Assembly (NCBI GenBank): GCA_965644295.1
Contig: CBFFRP010000173.1
Span: 1-64,000 of the forward strand
Source: Paraphysomonas bandaiensis
Taxonomy: Eukaryota; Chrysophyceae
DNA length: 64,000 nucleotides
Direction: 5' to 3'
Below the pieces are notes generated by a model. The model was not told the origin of the DNA and did not search any database. It saw only the letters and a list, made by a program, of their open reading frames with translations. This document shows, piece by piece, positions 8,980-21,854 of this stretch (position 1 is its first letter; the number at the start of each line of letters is the position of its first letter). Made by a program: the position numbers and the translations under genes.

Positions 8980-11900
8980 TTATCCTTTCTGGATTGTGGT
9001 TGCTGCATCTGAAGTTTTTCTAAATAAGCCTATGATGTTGTCAAACAAGGATGCTGACGGCGAATATACGTCACGTACCTGAATTCCCATGGCAAGAGGT
9101 GATTTGATGTGCTTCTTTTCTACTGTTGATATATTAAGCGTTGCCTCATCACCACTCTTCGCTTCATTGTCCACAATATCGGAGTTCTCAACCATAACCG
9201 TATCAGCATGCATACTAACAGAATTTTCTTCGGCTGTTTTCATCGCCTGAAGTGCTTTATCGCGCACCATCCAAAGAGTATCTTCTTCGGCATTCTCGCC
9301 TCTAACCTGACCTTCCATTCCACCTGTGTCACTATGAGCACCGTCTTCTCCACGTTGAATAATTTCTTGCTCCCCATTGCTTTTACCTCTTCCAATATTG
9401 TGGCTAGAATTGCGTGATTGTTTGCAGAGATTTACCAATACATCAAGGAGGTCGCATATCCTTTTTGCATAGTTCAAAGTAGACGATGAGACATAAAGCA
9501 CTACTACTTCCCCTCCTTCGTCGGTTAGACATACCCCGTCTGATTGAACCATTGTCGCCTTGACCACAGATATGTTCTTCACACAATTGAATGGTACTAC
9601 TTTCTGCATCATAGGGAGCAAAAACACCTCATACGAGGTAAAGTATAGTCCCGTTGTCGTAATGTAAGCCACCCCTGAGCGGTTATTGTTTCCGATAGAG
9701 CCACTTGAGGAAACTGATGCTCCTATGTCAGTTGTTGAACACTGTATCGTCGCCTTAAAGTCAAGAATATAGGGCTCTGATTCGCAAGCAACTCTAAACT
9801 TGCTCTGGAATTGAGAAAATACAAGCTTGTCATCTTTTTCGACGAGATCTCGGGTAGCAAGGGTATTAATGAGGTCTATTTTAAAGGCTTCTATTTGATT
9901 GATGCGATTGGCTACGAGAGCAGTACGATGCTGGCAAACCTCTTGGGCAGTAGTCTCACAAGTTTGCCGCAGCTGATCGTATATAATGCTCAGTACGCTG
10001 TCTACTTCGCTTCGATGGCCGGACTCTTTACCCTCTTTCAGGTATTGCCGTCGAGCCCTCAATATTAAGAGACGAGAAAACTCTATCGACGATTGCCTAG
10101 CTGAATGGTTAGAGCCCTCTGTGCTCGGGTTTTGAGTATGTGTCTGACAGGTACTATAGGGTACGCTGAACACTGATAGCTCGTGATCCTTTTGAGGTGG
10201 TGTTGGCATCTTAAGGTGGGTTCTAAAACATATTTAGGTCATCATTACTACATGGGTAACACAGTATCGTACATACCTGTCATATATAGGTCGCAGAAGT
10301 GTCATGAGACGTGCACACTGCTTTTCCTCATTCGACACACAATCAACAAGAGAGTTCGATATGGTCAGTAAATTTACATCGAGCTCACGTATAAATGTGT
10401 CGTGGAGATCCCTAACGAAATGAGGGTCAAGCACACTATCCAGAGTTGTAGCCTGTCCAGTCTGCAGTTGTTCCGTATATACTTCAGATTTACGTTCTGC
10501 ACGACTGAGTGGAGTATTGAGACCCTCTGCACTGAGGGCACGACACAGCGCTTCGTGGATTTCTAACACAAACCCGTCGAACGACCGGTCTGTCACTGGT
10601 TTTCCAGAAAAAGATTGAAACAAGGACCCGCTCTTGGCGGGAACATATGTCACTACAAGCACACGTTGCTTCCTGTTGTTCGCACCAAGATAGGCGAATA
10701 CACTTTCCCACTCACTGTTGGCATGATAAGCAGCATTAAATTGAACCATCCTATTGAGGTCTTCAGGAAGGGGCTTCAGAACAGTACCACCGAATGAAAT
10801 CAAAATCTACTTACAATATATATTAAAGTACAGTTTCTACACTTACAATAGCACACAATAACTGCTAAAGAAAACACATCGAACCTGTTCTACAAGTCCA
10901 AGAATAGTCTCGGCCCTAACATCTCCTCGCACCACATACGAGAAAGCCCTCTCCTGAGGCGCTACAGTGATCTTTCTCATCCCAAGCTGTAGTGTAGTGG
11001 GTGCCTCTATTGCCGTGGCACATCCTAGGCGAGATACATACCTCAGGCGCTGGGCGGCCATTTGATGCTGACTGCACAAATATTAGCCCACAGAGGAGCC
11101 ATAGGATATCACACCTGTCCTTTGCATCTTCTTCAGCTACTGACAGCTCTTCGATTCTTTCAAGAAGTTCCTCATATGTATACTGCTCTTCTGATGGAAC
11201 ACTGGACTCGGCAGACTTCTCGCGACACCGAACAGGGCTGGAGATCTGAGCGTCATTGTCCATAACGTCTGGGTATATACGACACGTATCTGTCGCTGAA
11301 ATCAGGAAAAGTAATTACAAAATATACCGTAATGGATAGGAAAACATGAACTTTACAATACGAATGAATGAAGTTACAACTAACAGTAACCTTTCTCGTT
11401 CATAGTCGAAGTCGGATCGAATGTATCCACATCATCTGAGGCCCATTCTAGACCCATGTCCAGCACCGGTTCAGGAGTCTATAGCCAAACACAAATCAGA
11501 CCTATTATCAAATAAAATCATCCTAACATACTTTCGTGAAATGCACATCTGTGTTCTTGCCACTGAGTTGCTTGTCGAAATAATCTGTGATGTCGATCCC
11601 AGTGTCCGGGCTCCTAGATAGCACACTATATATATGTATATACAAGCACGTGAGACTGACTGCTATGGACCATAAGAATGACATCACTCACACATCACGA
11701 GACCCCTCACGCTCTCTATGGGTCCCTATATCGCTCTCGATGTCCGGTGTACGTGTCTCCAAGTACTTAAAATGAGCAGCATCTCTATCCTGTAGATGAT
11801 CAATGAGATCCCTCACCCCCCCCTGCCTCTCATCGCCCCCTCTACTCCTCTCATAGTCATAGTCCAGGTCATGCTCATTGTCATCAGTGTTATCGTTTAA

Positions 11901-11987
11901 TAATATCTGCAGACGATCCGCATCACTAGCAGAGAGATCGTCCTCGTCCTCTGAACCCGACAACAACTGGTCTAGTATACCTGACAT
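8980..11987 (-). CDS. Conserved-looking hypothetical protein with acidic N-terminus and GRAM/PH-like C-terminal domain
   Basis: Seven exons on the minus strand (11692-11987, 11532-11613, 11391-11478, 11115-11295, 10885-11071, 10277-10806, 8980-10222) join into an open frame of 868 aa; all junctions are GT-AG with introns of 43-95 nt. The N-terminus is strongly acidic (GSEDEDDLSASDADR). A short coiled-coil-like stretch follows (YTYEELLERIEELSVAEEDAKD), then a mixed alpha/beta middle. Near residues 600-690, GVAYITTTGLYFTSYEVFLLPM and PFNCVKNISVVKATM resemble the beta-strand pattern of GRAM/PH domains, which bind membrane lipids. The last 150 residues are low-complexity and charged. There is no signal peptide or membrane segment. 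The function is unknown; a cytosolic membrane-trafficking or lipid-binding role is a guess from the C-terminal domain. The start faces the (TATG)n array and the gene at 13374. Confidence 0.72.
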
Positions 11988-12055
11988 CTTATGACTAGAT
12001 GCGAATCATACTGACATAACCACAACCCAAACATACATACACAACAATGATACAC

Positions 12056-13277
12056 ATGTATGTATGTATGTATGTATGTACGTATGTATGTATGTATGTA
12101 TGTATGTATGTATGTATGTATGTATGTATGTATGTATGTATGTATGTATGTATGCATGTATGTATGTATGTATGTATGTATGTATGTATGTATGTATGTA
12201 TGTATGTATGTATGTATGTATGTATGTATGTATGTATGTATGTATGTATGTATGTATGTATGTATGCATGTATGTATGTATGTATGTATGTATGTATGTA
12301 CGTATGTATGTATGTATGTATGCATGTATGTATGTATGTATGTATGTATGTATGTATGTATGTATGTATGTATGTATGTATGTATGTATGTATGTATGTA
12401 TGTATGTATGTATGTATGTATGTATGTATGTATGTATGTATGTATGTATGTATGTATGTATGTATGTATGTATGTATGTATGTATGTATGTATGTATGTA
12501 TGTATGTATGTATGTATGTATGCATGTATGTATGTATGTATGTATGATGTATGTATGTATGTATGTATGTATGTATGTATGTATGTATGTATGTATGTAT
12601 GTATGTATGTATGTATGTATGTATGTATGTATGTATGTATGTATGTATGTATGTATGTATGTATGTATGTATGTATGTATGTATGTATGTATGTATGTAT
12701 GTATGCATGTATGTATGTATGTATGTATGTATGTATGTATGTATGTATGTATGTATGTATGTATGTATGTATGTATGTATGTATGTATGCATGTATGTAT
12801 GTATGTATGTATGTATGTATGTATGTATGTATGTATGTATGTATGTATGTATGTATGTATGTATGTATGTATGTATGTATGTATGTATGTATGTATGTAT
12901 GTATGTATGTATGTATGTATGTATGTATGTATGTATGTATGTATGTATGTATGTATGTATGTATGTATGTATGCATGTATGTATGTATGTATGTATGTAT
13001 GTATGTATGTATGTATGTACGTATGTATGTATGTATGTATGTATGTATGTATGTATGTATGTATGTATGTATGTATGTATGTATGTATGTATGTATGTAT
13101 GTATGTATGTATGTATGTATGTATGTATGTATGTATGTATGTATGTATGCATGTATGTATGTATGTATGTATGTATGTATGTAGGTATGTATGTATGTAT
13201 GTATGTATGTATGTATGTATGTATGTATGTATGTATGTATGTATGTATGTATGTATGTATGTATGTATGTATGTATG
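12056..13277. repeat. 1.2-kb (TATG)n microsatellite
   Basis: This is an almost uninterrupted tetranucleotide array of about 300 units with sparse single-base variants (CGTA, GCAT, GTAG) and one 3-base phase slip near 12545. The unit contains no stop in any of the six frames, which explains several long artefactual ORFs over it. It fills most of the 1.39-kb spacer between the divergently oriented starts at 11987 (minus) and 13374 (plus). Confidence 0.98.
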
Positions 13278-13373
13278 GGGTTCGTCTCTCGTTACGTGTA
13301 TGTAGGTACAGGGTAGAGGTGGAGAGGTACATGTGTATGTAAGATATGTGAGTTGTTCTCATAATTGTGAGTC

Positions 13374-14657
13374 ATGTCGTACCCTTACGCCATATCTCTC
13401 TCCTCCATCCAGGAGGCCTCTGATCGCATCGGGTCTCATGTATCAGTGACCCCAGTGATGAGGTGCTCTAGCATCGATCGTCTCGCAGGGAGACATCTGT
13501 ACTTTAAGTGTGAGTGTATGCAGAAGACCGGGAGCTTTAAGGCTCGCGGGGCCACTAATGCTGTCCTCAAGAACTCTCCGCATGCTGTCGTGACGCATTC
13601 TAGTGGAAATCACGGTCAGGCGCTTGCATGGGCCGCTCAGAGGCTGAGTATTCCTGCGTATATAGTCATGCCGACTAATGCTCCTGTGTGCAAGCAGCGT
13701 GCTGTGCAGGTAACTCTCAGCTGTGAACTACAGCCAATATCAATATCTTGCAGGAATATGGTGGGAATATTCGCTTTGTTGAACCTACTCAAGCAGCCCG
13801 TGAGGCTGGGGCAGCAGCTGTACAGCAAGAAACTGGAGCCACGTTTATACACCCCTATGACAATCCGGATGTAATGTCAGGACAGGGAACAGTAGCCCTA
13901 GAGCTCTTGAGCCAAGTGGAAAATTTGGACGCCATCATCGTCCCTATTGGTGGTGGTGGTCTGTGCTCCGGTACTGTCAATGTTTTCATTGAATTTGTGC
14001 GTAATGAGTTATCGCAGGAGTAACAATGGCTGCTAAGTCACTGCGGCCTTCTATCAAAATTATCGCTGCTGAACCTGGTTTGATATGTCGTTGTGGTGTT
14101 GAAGTTTTAATGTGGTACACTGTACAGAGCTGGCGGACGACGCTTATCGCTCGAAAATGTCGGGAGAGAAACAGCATAACGCCGCTCCACCACTTACGGT
14201 TGCTGATGGTTTAAAGACTAATCTAGGTAGGCCCACACGTGACCTATAGTATTGAGATTGAAAGTATTGCCTCTTACCTTTGCGATTGGATGATATTCCC
14301 TCTAGTAGATCATAGTGTGTTCATATGTGTAATTAGGGGACCATACATGGCCTATTGTGCGGGATATGGTGGATGACATTATAACCGTATCCGATGATGA
14401 GATCAGGGCAGCCATGCGACTAGTGTGGGAGCGCATGAAGTGTGTAATAGAGCCCAGTGCGGGCGTAGGTATTGCAGTAGCTCTGAGTTCTAAATTCAAA
14501 TCCTCTTGGGGACAACCTGATAAGGGTCTTGAACATATTGGTGTCATACTCTGTGGAGGTAATATGACAACCGCATTTTGATATTTTTAATTCCTTATGT
14601 TGTATCCTAGGAAACATTGATCTGGATAACCTATCGTCAATACTAAAAACTGAGTAG
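13374..14657 (+). CDS. SRR: Serine racemase / threonine dehydratase (PLP-dependent fold type II)
   Basis: Six exons (13374-13709, 13754-13970, 14018-14077, 14128-14226, 14337-14558, 14611-14657) give 326 aa, the usual size of eukaryotic serine racemases. Visible family features are the PLP-lysine motif KTGSFKARGA, the substrate loop SSGNHGQALAWAA, the phosphate-binding GGGGLCSG, and ELADDAYRSKMSGE with VADGLK, the metal/activator region typical of serine racemase rather than biosynthetic threonine deaminase. There is no C-terminal ACT domain and no targeting peptide, so a cytosolic enzyme is expected. It would interconvert L- and D-serine and/or deaminate serine and threonine to the 2-oxo acid and ammonia. 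All introns are GT-AG and 44-110 nt; the tiny last exon CGGNIDLDNLSSILKTE ends in a form typical of the family. Catabolic threonine dehydratase is the alternative. Confidence 0.9.
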
Positions 14658-15773
14658 GTAGTTTAGTATTAATTGAAAAGTAGTCGCGCTGTCAACTTCT
14701 GAGGGTTCCTTTTTCGCAGTTGTATTATTATTGTTTTCGTGAAAATTGGTGTCACAAAGTATCTACGATACAGCAGTAGATAAAAGTGTATACCAGTCTA
14801 CATTGTCTGCATCCTCGCATTCTATCAGTTTGTGCTCTATCATCATGAATAAAGGGAATGGTAAAAATTAATAATCAGGAATCACATACTGAACATATCT
14901 CTTAATTACAACTCTGCAACTTTTACTAATTGCTACGTACATTTAGTATATGATATATATGACGACACAGTCATCCAAAATCACTGTATCTACGGCATTG
15001 TAATACGGAAATGTCTCGATCAAGGGTTTTACATTAGCTATCGTAAGTATAATCCATAATATAGAGATGAACTGTTGTGTAATTTATTGTTCATTGCACC
15101 ATGAGAAGTTAATACTCGCATTAATACATAAATCATTACACTATGCACTCACTTTAAGTGCTCGACATAACTGACTCTATTTATATATTGCCGATTAAAC
15201 AGGCATCCGGGACTGGGCCCACCTCAAGGGCATCGTCACTATATTCCTTTTCACTACTATTTATACTTAATACTTATCGTCATGATGTTAATTCCCATAT
15301 TACAGTTACCAATAACCAATAACTGTATACTACTCGTAACGGTTATAATTTAAATACCTTATAACTACAGCTTTCAATTGCTCTCAAATAACAGATAGAC
15401 ACGACCTTATACAGTCAGTATATTTTAGGTTTACAAACATAATCGTATCATTTCATTTTTTCATGTAGCACTGTGTTCAGTAAGATCTCTATTTAATTTC
15501 AATTCTGTGTTCAGCAAAAGTGAATTTCAATTTTTGTAAATCTAACAAAAGTAAATGTAGCTTTAGATTATTACTTTAAACTACATATATATAGAATACT
15601 GTAGTGCTCATGACACAAATTATTTCAGCAACAATAAGTACAGCTGATCACATAGAATAATGCTGGAACACGCTGTAGTTCTGATATACTTATTGCGGAC
15701 CATGTATAGTGTATATAGTATATTTTTAGTACGTAACCGACAACGGTTACACAGCTGAAGCACAGTTCGCATC
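14658..15773. other. AT-rich spacer between convergent genes
   Basis: Both neighbouring genes end here, so this is 3' flank. No convincing coding, RNA or transposon signal is seen. A stretch near 15300-15400 (ACAGCTTTCAATTGCTCT and flanks) weakly resembles 44890-44970 and may be a worn dispersed repeat. Confidence 0.5.
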
Positions 15774-18700
15774 TCATAGTCTTTCCTCGGCTACTTCCAT
15801 TTCACTGTGAACAGGATTTCGAAAAACGTTTACTTTATTTGTCGACATCTCATTGTCAGAAACAAACTTAGAAGGAGGGCGCCGCACTCCAGTTTCAACT
15901 GATACATAAGGACTCGTGGTTCTTCTGATAGCTTTCTTGGTGGGAAACCTGTCCACAAAGTTTTCCCTTTTATATGTTCTGCGTCCTATATACACAGCCC
16001 CAGATAGGAATAATACAGTAGCGATACAGAGAAGAGCCACAGAAACAATGAACATGACCTTGTATTCTGACTCTCCCTCGTTACCACCAGAAGTGTTCTC
16101 CGCGCCATTGCCTGCTCCGAATGTTTCCACACAAGACGTTTCCATAAACGAACTTCCAGTGTATACTTCATCATAGCAGGAACCTGAATCCCCAACATTG
16201 ACTTGAGAATACTCTATAATATAATTTGCAGTCACATCAGCGTCATCAGTTGGTACCGATGGCTGGATCTGTTTTGTTTGACACAAAAACATATTCATAT
16301 CTCCACATTTCCGATCTCTTACTTTTCCCTGCGAATATATCACGGCGCAGTTTGAACTCAATCCACCACTGGGTTCATTTTTAGCCCAGTTTACGTAGGT
16401 GTCTGTGTCACCGTGGTCCCATTCCCATACTCCCTCCAATGACATGTCGTTGTAACCGATCCAGAAGGACCGTTTCCCGAACTTTCGTCCGATGTAGTCA
16501 AAGGAATTCTTATCTGGTATAGATGCTAGCCACCCTCCAGAGGACTGACAGATACTCCTTGCATCACTCCATGTTCTTTCTTCCGATACAAATTCGTAAC
16601 AAAATCCATTATATATCCCACTGCTAAAACCAGAAGGGCAAAAAGTTGCAATTCTATCCGCTTCTGTGGGTTGAAGGGAATCAGTTTCGCATAAGAAACT
16701 CTGTTCCTGCTTACAATTTTGATCATACATTTTTCCATTCGACGAAATGACGGCGCAATCATTTTTCTGAAATCCACTTGGCTGGTTTAAACCCCACTCA
16801 ACGAAAGCGGCAGTATCGCCATTTTCCCATTTCCACTTCCCTTCCTCTTTCGCATCCGTATATCCCACCCAAAAAGGAGAATTCTGAACAGAGGTAAAAG
16901 TGGTATTAATGAATGAATAGATTCCAGAGTCCGTGATTGAGGCAAGCCAGCCTCCCTTTGACTTACACACAGCCGCATCATCCTTCCAAGAGTCTTGATC
17001 TGAAACAAACTTGAAGCACTTCCCGTTGTAGCTTCCACTATCAAATAATTTTGGACACTCGTATGTCTTTTGCGTATCATCGGTTACTCTTCCCCATTTT
17101 ACATTACTAATCCCAAGTTTAACGTACGGTGAGCTGTTGTCGTTGAAAGAGGTCAACAAGCGGCGCTCCGAAAGAACTATATTTCCGTCAATCCATGCAT
17201 CAACTGATCCTGCACCACCAACTACAAAATTCATATTTACCCGAATCACAAAGTTCATCCATTTCCCTTGCACTAAGGTCCCCAGGTTGTATATACTGCA
17301 TGACGGTACAGCTGATTCTGATACTCCACCGCAAGATTGAAGAAGAAATGACCTACCTCGGTCAATAATTATAGCGATTATGGGCCATGGATCATCCACT
17401 CGATCTCCTCGCATTACTTCGAAAATAGTTGCACTCGTGCTGGCGTCGTCGTAGGTCCACGTCGTCGGAATGCGCAATTTAAAGCCGACCCAATACACAC
17501 CTGTGTTTGTCGGCATCACGACGGCACGCTGATCAGAAGCCAGCTTTAATTGAGCATTAGTACAGGTTTTGCAATAGGAGAGACGAAATGACATATAGGC
17601 ATCTTCATTAGAGTCATGAGGTGAGTCTGCACTAGCAATCAGCTGTGAAACAGTAGCAGTTGTTCCGTCCAAACGCATTCGCCAGTGTGAAAGGACGGAA
17701 AAGTCTTCACTCATCCTTAGGGAGCTTGAGAGAGTTGGCGTCGGCTGGAAAGTTGGTGATACAGTAGGGAAAACGGTAGGCAATGCTGAAGGTGAAAACG
17801 AATCCATGCTACTACTAAAACTTGTAGCCATATCAGACAGAGTCATAAATTCCCATGTCGATCTTCCAATGGAAATTAGTTCCTTGAGTACCTCCAATTT
17901 GGTATAGTTTAAACTTGAGCACGTTTCAGTATCCGAAAACTCGAATGGAGTCAGCGAGACGACTGAAAACCCTTGATTCGCTGTAACAGGATGGTATTAC
18001 AAAATAAATTTAAATAAAAAGGGAAATACATAGTAGCACGAAACACGATATTTAACGGGATACCTATCTGAGCATCAATCCACTTCTGTGCATTGCTCAC
18101 GCTAGCTGTTCCGCCGCTGCTTGATTCCCAATAGCCGTCATCCCCCAAAACTGCCCCAGCAGGAAGATGAAACAGCCCGTTACTCAAAATATTGGGGGCT
18201 TTGACGTTGCTTCCCTCTGTACAATGAATAGGCCTACCTGCACCAGGTGAATCAAGGGGATACCAGTTACACTTCGCGCTAACGATGGTCATCGTTTGTG
18301 ATGAAATTGCTTCAAATAAAGACGAATCATAGTCACTATATGGGGGAATAAAGGCCATAGGTGCAATATTGGTAATATCCATAATTTTATTTTTTGATTG
18401 AGCCAGGTCATGAAGTTGCCATGCCATAGTCTTACCGAAATAGGGCTCATACTGATGTGATGAGCTCGCTAGCTCAACCAATGGACTGGCAGCAATGGAC
18501 TGAAGATACTCTACCATATTAGTACTCTCATCTAAATAACTACCAATTAACCCTATAGTAACAGGTACGCCCAATTTTGTGATTTCATTTACAACAGTCT
18601 TGCCAATATCCTCACACCACCATGACTGGATGTTGTCAACTCGAAGTGCCACTTTAGGAAGACTGAGTGTGGGTGGCGAGGTAGCCGGTAATGAAGAAAC

Positions 18701-19706
18701 AGGAGTAGGAAATGATGACGGAATAGGAGTAGGAACTGCATTTACGATTCGTCGGGCTCCCTCTTGGTATGTCTGTATATCCCAGTGAAGCCTACCATAC
18801 TCCAGCAATCTTCGTAGGACAGCGAACTTATTAGGGTCAGGTGTAATACAATCGATGCCAGTGGCGAATTCAACTGGATGCAGCATCACCACTGCAAAAC
18901 CCTGTGCATCTGTACAAAAAAGATGTGAGATACTCTGCTGATTAAAAAGCTTTTTGTCAACTGCAAAGCGATACATTAACATGTAAGTTTACACTCACCA
19001 ATCTGGGAATTAATCCACTCTAGTGAACTGTTCAAACTCGCAGGTCTCTGATAACTAGTCCAATATTCTGTATCTCCCATGACAGCTCCTGTAGGTAGCA
19101 TATACACTCCATCTACCTGGATGCTAGGGGCCACAACTTCACTACCATCTGGACAGTAAATTGGGGTCCCCTTCAGAGGTGATCTCAGAGGGTTCCATGC
19201 ACACTCCGAACTCATTATTGTTACACCTTCGGCTTTCACAGCTTCCATCGTGTTATCTCCATAAGAGTTGAAAGGAGGAATAAAAGTAGTGGGTGTCTTG
19301 CCCGTAACCGATTTGATGACCTCGATCGACTTCCTCAAATCAAAGCGTTGCCATTCTACAGTCTTGCCCAAATATGATTCATGTTTGTGTGAATGAGTAA
19401 CGATTTCAACCAGTGGATTCTGGGCTATAGTTTGAAGATATGAGACTATCGTCGGGCTGTCGCTGAGGTTCTTCCCGATGACCCCTACATTGACAGGAGT
19501 CCCAGCAGACAGAAACTGATCAACAGCAGACTTTGCCATTGCTTCGCACCACCATGCCTGAACATCTGAGACACATATTAACTGTATAGACACAGAAGAG
19601 ACTGCTGCTTACCGTCTAATCGGAATATAACGACTGGTTTAGCGACAGCTGACAGATAACACACATGAGCGGCCAGCAGCACATACAGGATCACAGCACA
19701 GTTCAT
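15774..19706 (-). CDS. Type I membrane protein: tandem polysaccharide-deacetylase-like domains, lyase-like jelly roll and two C-type lectin domains
   Basis: Four exons (19613-19706, 18999-19565, 18064-18909, 15774-17980) encode 1237 aa. Order: signal peptide (MNCAVILYVLLAAHVCYLSA); NodB/CE4-like domain 1 (about 25-275) with RLDDVQAWW and metal motif THSHKHE; Pro/Ser/Thr linker; CE4-like domain 2 (about 320-560) lacking those residues; linker SPTFQPTPT; a concanavalin-like region (about 600-810; WVGFKLRIPTTW, GKWMNFVIRVNMNF, YVKLGIS) resembling polysaccharide lyases of the heparin/glucuronan-lyase fold; CTLD 1 (about 817-935) with WVGYTD and WGLNQPSG; CTLD 2 (about 948-1070) with WIGYND and WAKNEPSGG; one transmembrane helix (about 1142-1167); and a basic cytoplasmic tail. 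The protein should sit on the cell surface and bind and possibly deacetylate an extracellular glycan. Introns are 47-89 nt. The two CE4 units share matching exon-boundary positions, showing internal duplication. The lyase-like assignment is the least certain. Confidence 0.88.
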
Positions 19707-20226
19707 ATGATATCAATAGATCAACACAGAGAGTGAGATATCACCAGGGTTTAAGATAAGAGGGTTGTTGATGTGTTCTTGCAACGCCTCATTGCACTGC
19801 AGTGCATGTGCATGTGTATGTGTATGTCCCACACTGCAGAAGCGTATGGGTTACATATACAAAAACACGCTTTACCAGACGTTATATCTGAAATACAATG
19901 TATTACAGAGAAATAATACATTCCATGTGGACGAAGGAGTGACCCTCAAAGATACTGTACTGCTGTACTACGATGTAGGTATTGCCTATAGAGTATACCG
20001 CTGTATACATGATGCTTTCCGTTGGTACTTGTGTACTTGTCCTACAGTACATTCATTTGGATATGGTTGGGGTAGCGTACAGGTGTACAGGTGTACAGGT
20101 ACAGACTGTTGCGGTATGCTTCATAGTGTATGCATCTGATCTGATCCTGGTTTATCTTAAGATATTCCTCCATACAACATCACTTACAAAGTACTGTGTT
20201 CTATTCCCGCAATAGTTTTCTCTTCA
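19707..20226. promoter_or_regulatory. Head-to-head spacer with GTACTGCTGTAC motif
   Basis: This spacer separates the divergent starts at 19706 (minus) and 20227 (plus). It contains GTACTGCTGTAC at 19957-19968 and several GTACAGGTGTACAGG-like repeats at about 20080-20102. The same 12-mer recurs in two other head-to-head spacers (26489-27012 and 58599-59469). A shared promoter role is inferred from position only. Confidence 0.4.
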
Positions 20227-21854
20227 ATGCACCCTGCTTCTAGAGTTGTTGCATCCAGATGCCTTAGAAAGACATTGAATTCCAGGCTTTCTAGCCTTGC
20301 GTCGTATGATCTGTTCAACCCGACACCAGAGCACGCACAACTCAGATCAATGATACGAAACTTCTGTGACCAAGAAGTTCTTCCTCAAGCCATCGAGTAC
20401 AACCGAAAGGAGGTATTTAACGTCGATTTATTTCGAAAATTGGGTGATCTGGGGGTGCTGGGTATCACTGTGGCAGAAGAGTACGGCGGCGCAGGTGAAA
20501 TAATAAACCCAAGTATTATGTATTGGAGTTATATTATCTGTATGTTAAGGAATGGACGCAACTGCAGCTGTTATTGTACTGGAAGAGGTTATCCATCATA
20601 TATTTTTCTCTGTATAACTGACGCCGCATTTCGTTGTAGCTAAATGCTTCTGACCCGTCAGTGTCCATTGCATACCTCGCCCATGCTATGCTCTTCTGTA
20701 ATAATCTTAACCAGAATGGTAGTCATGAGTTAAAACAGAAATATCTGCCGGGTGCAAGTGCTGGTTCTTTGATATGCGGTATGTGTATGTCCGAGCCTGG
20801 GGCTGGTACAGATGTTTTGGGCATGTCCACCTCCGCAACCCCGAGTGAAGACGGCTCCTACTTCACGATTAATGGAACTAAAATGTGGATTACTAATGGA
20901 TCACTTGATGGGACAGATACCGGAGATGCATTCTTTGTGTATGCGAAGACCGGCAAGGGCCGTGCTCCAGGTGATTTGTCAGCATTCGTAGTTGAAAAGG
21001 GGATGCCAGGATTTTCACTAGGACAAAAGATAACAGGAAAGCTAGGTACAATCACGTTGTCTTTTGTATACCCTGTTTTAATTAAGTACATTTGTTTTCG
21101 ACCAGGTAATCGGGCATCTAATACAGCCGAGCTCGTGTTCGACAATGTCAAGGTTCCTGCGACTAATCTCATAGGAAAGGTGGGGGGGGCGTCACTATGT
21201 ATGATGCGGAACTTAGAGATTGAGCGCATTGGAGCTGGAGCAATGGCTATGGGAACAGCAAGATCATCTCTAGATATCATGACCAAGTAAGTAGTGGCCA
21301 GCGTGCATATTAATTTCATTCTCTTGAGCAGATATGCTGCAGAGCGAAAGCAATTTGGCAAACCTATCGGCGAGTATGGCCAAATGCAGAAATATATATC
21401 GGAATCGTACTCCCAGTATATGGCTGGACGATCTTATCTATATAATGTGGCCAGACAGTTGGACCTCTCCACGTACGGTAATGGTCTAGACGCTGATGGG
21501 GTCAAATTGTTCTGTGCGCCAATAGCTAAGAATATTGCGGATCGGGCCATACAGGCAATTTCATTCGCATAATTTATATGAATGTATGCCTCTTACATGC
21601 TATACTTAATATAGGTGCTTGGAGGAAATGGATACACGGCAGAATATATGGTAAGCGTTTCCTGTAAAGTGGAATATATGACTCGTATTATCACCACTGA
21701 ATTGAACATGTTTGGTTGGATTTTAACGTTACGATATGCTCAGGTCGAGCAGTACTGGCGCGACTCAAAGCTTGGAGAAATTGGTGGCGGAACACTTGAA
21801 GCTCATCATAAGAACATGTGGCGCGACCTCATGAAGCGCCGCAATATTTTGTAG
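20227..21854 (+). CDS. IVD: Isovaleryl-CoA-dehydrogenase-type acyl-CoA dehydrogenase
   Basis: Seven exons (20227-20494, 20550-20587, 20640-21045, 21106-21286, 21332-21554, 21615-21650, 21744-21854) encode 420 aa, close to the 420-425 aa of isovaleryl-CoA dehydrogenases. The basic, Ser/Arg-rich start (MHPASRVVASRCLRKTLNSR) looks like a mitochondrial targeting peptide. Family motifs are MSEPGAGTDVLGM (FAD/substrate), ITNGSLDG, YAAERKQFGKPIGEY and LGGNGYTAEYMVEQYWRD. A glutamate in NLEIERIGAGAMAMG falls where isovaleryl-CoA dehydrogenase keeps its catalytic base, while the C-terminal EIGGGTLEAHHKN lacks the base used by medium-chain enzymes. It would be an FAD enzyme of leucine catabolism passing electrons to ETF. 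Exon 5 ends in a GC donor (CAG/GCAATT), the only non-GT intron in the window. Substrate range is inferred. Confidence 0.85.

Noticed and set aside
11972-13362. Long ORFs of IHTY / MYVC repeats on both strands
   Set aside because: The TATG unit has no stop codon in any frame, so arrays give open frames in all six; low-complexity artefacts, also at 53578-54208.
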